DNA from: Corydoras sp. C115
Taxonomy: Eukaryota > Chordata > Actinopteri > Siluriformes > Callichthyidae
NCBI GenBank assembly: GCA_019802505.1
Contig: JAFMOC010000043.1
Coordinates: 1,934,501 to 1,998,500, forward strand
Length of the DNA: 64,000 nt
Reading direction: 5' to 3'
Shown: piece by piece, positions 62,931 to 64,000 of the stretch
How positions within the stretch are numbered: the stretch's first letter is position 1
How the letters are laid out: each line of letters opens with the position of its first letter
Translations under genes and position numbers: made by a program
The notes under the pieces: generated by a model
Told to the model about the DNA's origin: nothing
What the model saw: the letters and a program-made list of their open reading frames with translations, nothing else
Databases searched by the model: none

Positions 62931-64000
62931 TGATTAACTGACCCATGACTAAATTACTTCAACCAGTTGCTGGTTAAGAAAAAAAAAATAAATCAAGCAT
63001 GTAGAAATGATTCATGGATTTGCAAAATCATATGCTTTCTATAGTTTGGGGAAGGTTCTAGTGTTTCCCCAGAGCACCTACAGGTCCATAAAGGCATGGC
63101 TGGACAAGCTTTGTGTTGAATAACATTAACCCATCACCTGGGATAAACCTAAATGGAGAGGGCCAACAAGGTTCTTAATCTGAACTCCTAAATGTTTAGG
63201 ACGGATAGGCAAAAATTGATCCTTTCTGATCAATTGGTGATTAGAATCATTGCAACCAAATTTAAATACATAAACATAATTTTAAGTTCAGTTTTTATAA
63301 CTGTTGCCATCTCTGTCTACAGCCCTCGAGCTTTACTGGAAGAGGGCCATGGTAAAACCAGCCCTGTATCTGCGCCTGCATTCCAGGAGGGGTTAGGCCT
63401 ACAGGCAGCAACACGCTCTGCTGCCTGCTAACAAAACAGACAAAATGAAAGTCAGAGAGACAGCTGGGCAGATTCACTTCAACTACAAGAAATGGGGGTT
63501 AAACATTGTTTTGGTACAGATTAAATCGCAGTAAGAGGGACTCATGCTGTTTTTAGAACAAGGCTGCTCAAATTTTCTTTGAACTGGTTTCTCACTAACA
63601 GTCAGGGCCACAGCAAAATGTCTGAAACGATGAGACATTTTAGTGACATTAACAAAAGTTTATGTTTTAATATTATGCAAAATTAGGATCTTGACCCTGG
63701 TGTGTGTGTATGTGTGTGTGTTAACACCAAACATGATGAAGGAAGAAGAAAAGGTTTGTTCTAACTTGTTCACAGAACCTTGTTACACTCCCTGAATTCC
63801 TAAGGATGGAGGCTGTGAGGCACAGGGGTGCACAGAGTGAAATAACGATCAGTGCCAAACAAATCCCTAGAGCTGCAAGTAAAACAATTTACAACTGATC
63901 AACCTGTTGGTGTCCATACACACACACTAGGTTTTAAAAGCATTATGGATAACCAAACCTTAAATCATAAATACTACTACATTGACTATTCATAATAAAA

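Larger units (their letters stand above)
60250..64000. other. Right-hand region without a supported gene
   Basis: About 3.7 kb of AT-rich sequence upstream of mob2. It holds a poly(A) run (61241-61280), a degraded SINE-like remnant (62815-62930) and a short GC-richer patch at 63320-63430. Minus-strand AATAAA matches exist (for example TTTATT near 61419). It may be the 3' UTR of a gene to the right, since DUSP8 follows MOB2 on the same strand in human, but nothing here proves it. Confidence 0.4.

Noticed and set aside
63292..63480. Possible exon in the GC-richer patch at 63320-63430
   Set aside because: Short ORFs on both strands have no recognisable family and no convincing paired splice sites.

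Overview
This window is teleost nuclear DNA. Vertebrate-type intron/exon genes with GT..AG junctions lie in AT-rich sequence with long (TG)n and (TA)n microsatellites. Several copies of a short retroposon with a tRNA-like head and an (AATG)n tail are interspersed, typical of fish genomes. The species was not determined. Nothing in the window is prokaryotic or viral.

Four genes are supported. (1) ush1c (harmonin), + strand, from before the left edge to 10762. The window starts in the linker after PDZ1 and carries PDZ2, the coiled coil, both alternative middle sections (short a-type and long b-type with coiled coil 2 and a proline-rich exon) and PDZ3. (2) abcc8 (SUR1), + strand, 14907-45090. 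All 39 coding exons could be placed, and their lengths sum to 4740 nt (1579 residues). (3) kcnj11 (Kir6.2), + strand, one intronless exon at 47925-49070 (381 residues). (4) mob2 (MOB kinase activator 2), - strand, five coding exons from 59967 down to 51339 (228 residues), convergent with kcnj11. The stretch from 60250 to 64000 has no gene I can support.

abcc8 and kcnj11 encode the two subunits of the ATP-sensitive potassium channel (four Kir6.2 and four SUR1), which couples metabolism to membrane potential, and they sit head to tail about 2.8 kb apart. Harmonin is the scaffold of the Usher complex in hair cells and photoreceptors. ush1c-abcc8-kcnj11 is a conserved vertebrate neighbourhood. 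mob2, an NDR-kinase partner, lies next to kcnj11 here but far from it in human.

The non-coding part holds at least eight recognisable retroposon copies, four of them with target-site duplications. It also holds older remnants, two copies of a TIR DNA element, one separate MITE-like inverted repeat, a 750-bp GACA/CA tandem array in mob2 intron 1, and a direct repeat flanking kcnj11. The points most worth a second look are: the RKR ER-retention tripeptide is altered in SUR1 and no RXR is present in the Kir6.2 tail; three of four pH-sensing histidines of Kir6.2 are replaced; (TG)n tracts abut several 3' splice sites, including that of a frame-neutral 30-nt exon of abcc8; and CTCF-like motifs are placed convergently around abcc8.
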